DNA from: Ovis canadensis
Lineage: Eukaryota; Chordata; Mammalia; Artiodactyla; Bovidae
Length of the DNA: 64,000 nt
Assembly: GCF_042477335.2 (NCBI RefSeq)
Contig: NC_091263.1
Location: 72,534,501 to 72,598,500, forward strand
Reading direction: 5' to 3'
Of the stretch, positions 54,590 through 64,000 are shown one piece after another. Position numbers and translations under genes: made by a program. The notes under the pieces were generated by a model that did not search any database, was not told the origin of the DNA, and saw only the letters and a program-made list of their open reading frames with translations. The first letter of the stretch is position 1, and every line of letters starts with the position of its first letter.

Positions 54590-55838
54590 CCCCAGCAAGG
54601 CATAGCAAGTTCCAATAGTCAAAGGACGTACCATCTCTTAAGACATCGACATACTTATCTTTCGAAGGGTGTGAAAGCAGTTAGGAAACTTAGAAACTGT
54701 GAACTAAGTGTGGGTGGATTTGAGTTAGGAATGAAGCTGTGGTCACTGAGCACATAAGGCCCCCGGAGCAGCCACTTGGGGCCGGGTGCTAACGGCAAAG
54801 CGTGTGGTGAGCAGAGCCGGGTGAGAGCTTCCCAACACGCAGCCTCTGATGCCCGACTGTGGTCGATGTGTGTGTGTGCGCGCGTGCAAGGGGGTCACCA
54901 TGAAGGAACACACTTGGGATAGCTGAATAATGCAAAATCACCTTCAAGAAAACAGTGCGTTTGGATGCCAGAGAAGAAAGGAAATGATTTTCTCTCAGAC
55001 GCAGAGACACCCATCTCCTCTCTGAGGGAAAACAAGCCTTCTGCTAACACTGGTTTCAAAGCACCTGAAGCTTTGACAACCTTCCCAGGGGCCCAGAATA
55101 TGGACGGGTAACTTCCTCAACCAGGTAAGTCACAGCCCCACCGAACTTTCCATGCTCTGAACTGACTTCAACAGACAGATCACAGAGGGCTTTTGTGTAA
55201 CAGTCTGAGATATGAATCATTCAGGAGGGGTTTTGTTTTTTAAGTCTTATTTCAAACAACCCCCACTTAACAACCCCCCAAACAATCCCCTTGTCAGGGA
55301 GTTTCATGCAGAGACACGAAGCGATAAGAAACATTAAGTAACCAGACCTTCGGAAGGTCCTGCACACCAAAAGGATTCTGCCAAACTGCAACATGCGAGC
55401 GAAGCCGGACAGACGTCCACACTCTTCGGGACACCCCGTGGCCCTCTGAGCACTGAGCTGAGTCACACAGAGCGGGTTTGTGGTGCCCAGGCCACCCTGT
55501 CCTGGACCCTGGCGTGGCAGTGGTGGGTCCTGGCACCGTCTCTGGTCTGAGCGTCACCACCTCTACAGACATCAGCTAAGAGACACAGGCGGCCACGCGG
55601 TGCCCAGAGAGAAAAGGAGACAAGAGGAGGGCGGAGGTCACGCTGCCAGACGGGAGCTGCCTCCTGCCAGCAAAGCTGCCGGCGGCAAGAAGGGGTGTGA
55701 AGGGCTAACCGACGGACACCAACCCGCCGCCCGTGTGTGCGGCTGGGGCGGGGCGCGTGTGGAATCCAAGACCCAGGCAGCTCGGGGGAGGGCGGCCTGG
55801 GTCTGAGGCGCGGGGGTGTCTGCGGGGGCTGCACCCGC

Positions 55839-63837
<7,999 letters not shown>

Positions 63838-64000
63838 CTGAAAAACACAAAAAAGGAAACTCGTTTATAAAAACCAAACTGCCTTTACACTCAGTTACAT
63901 GCACAGACTGAGTGTTCGGTTTTGACAAGTGCAGAGCCAAGTTCGTCAACACACGAAACACGTCTCTCGCCCAGAAGCTCCCTGTGCCCCTCCCTGCCAA

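Overview
This is mammalian, specifically ruminant, nuclear DNA. The diagnosis rests on dozens of tRNA-derived Bov-tA/BovA SINEs, CHR-type SINEs and BovB LINE 3' ends, on intron-containing genes, and on three proteins that read as close orthologues of human LSM3, XPC and TMEM43. The gene order LSM3-XPC-TMEM43 is that of human 3p25.1, shown here in the opposite orientation. I cannot tell cattle from other bovids from this sequence alone.

Layout. Bases 1 to about 20,500 are intergenic and repeat-rich. They hold BovB, L1, MIR, SINE and Tigger relics and one orphan CpG island (about 13.5-14.35 kb) with a strong CTCF-like motif, but no convincing protein gene. LSM3 lies on the minus strand (coding exons 28,904 down to 20,755). 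A 313-bp CpG-rich interval separates its ATG from that of XPC (plus strand, 29,218-52,047, 16 coding exons, 933 residues), so the two genes share a bidirectional promoter region. TMEM43 (minus strand) converges on XPC. Exons 2-12 are present (63,837 down to 55,839); exon 1, expected to encode only about four residues, lies past the right edge.

Functions. LSM3 is a subunit of the Lsm1-7 and Lsm2-8 rings (mRNA decay, U6 snRNA). XPC is the damage sensor that starts global-genome nucleotide excision repair with RAD23B and centrin-2. TMEM43 (LUMA) is a four-pass inner nuclear envelope/ER protein. Neighbouring position is the only evident link between them.

I found no dramatic new system. The best leads are in XPC: a very short (81-nt) GC-AG intron 12 that is open in frame, and a 4-nt tandem splice donor at intron 13. 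Outside the coding exons they are the orphan CpG island with its CTCF-like site and a cluster of a perfect RFX X-box and two perfect AP-1 sites between XPC and TMEM43. Exon boundaries were assigned by hand from splice signals, reading frame and remembered human protein sequences. All 31 coding exons join in frame. Repeat family names come from recognised consensus phrases, not from a repeat-masking run.
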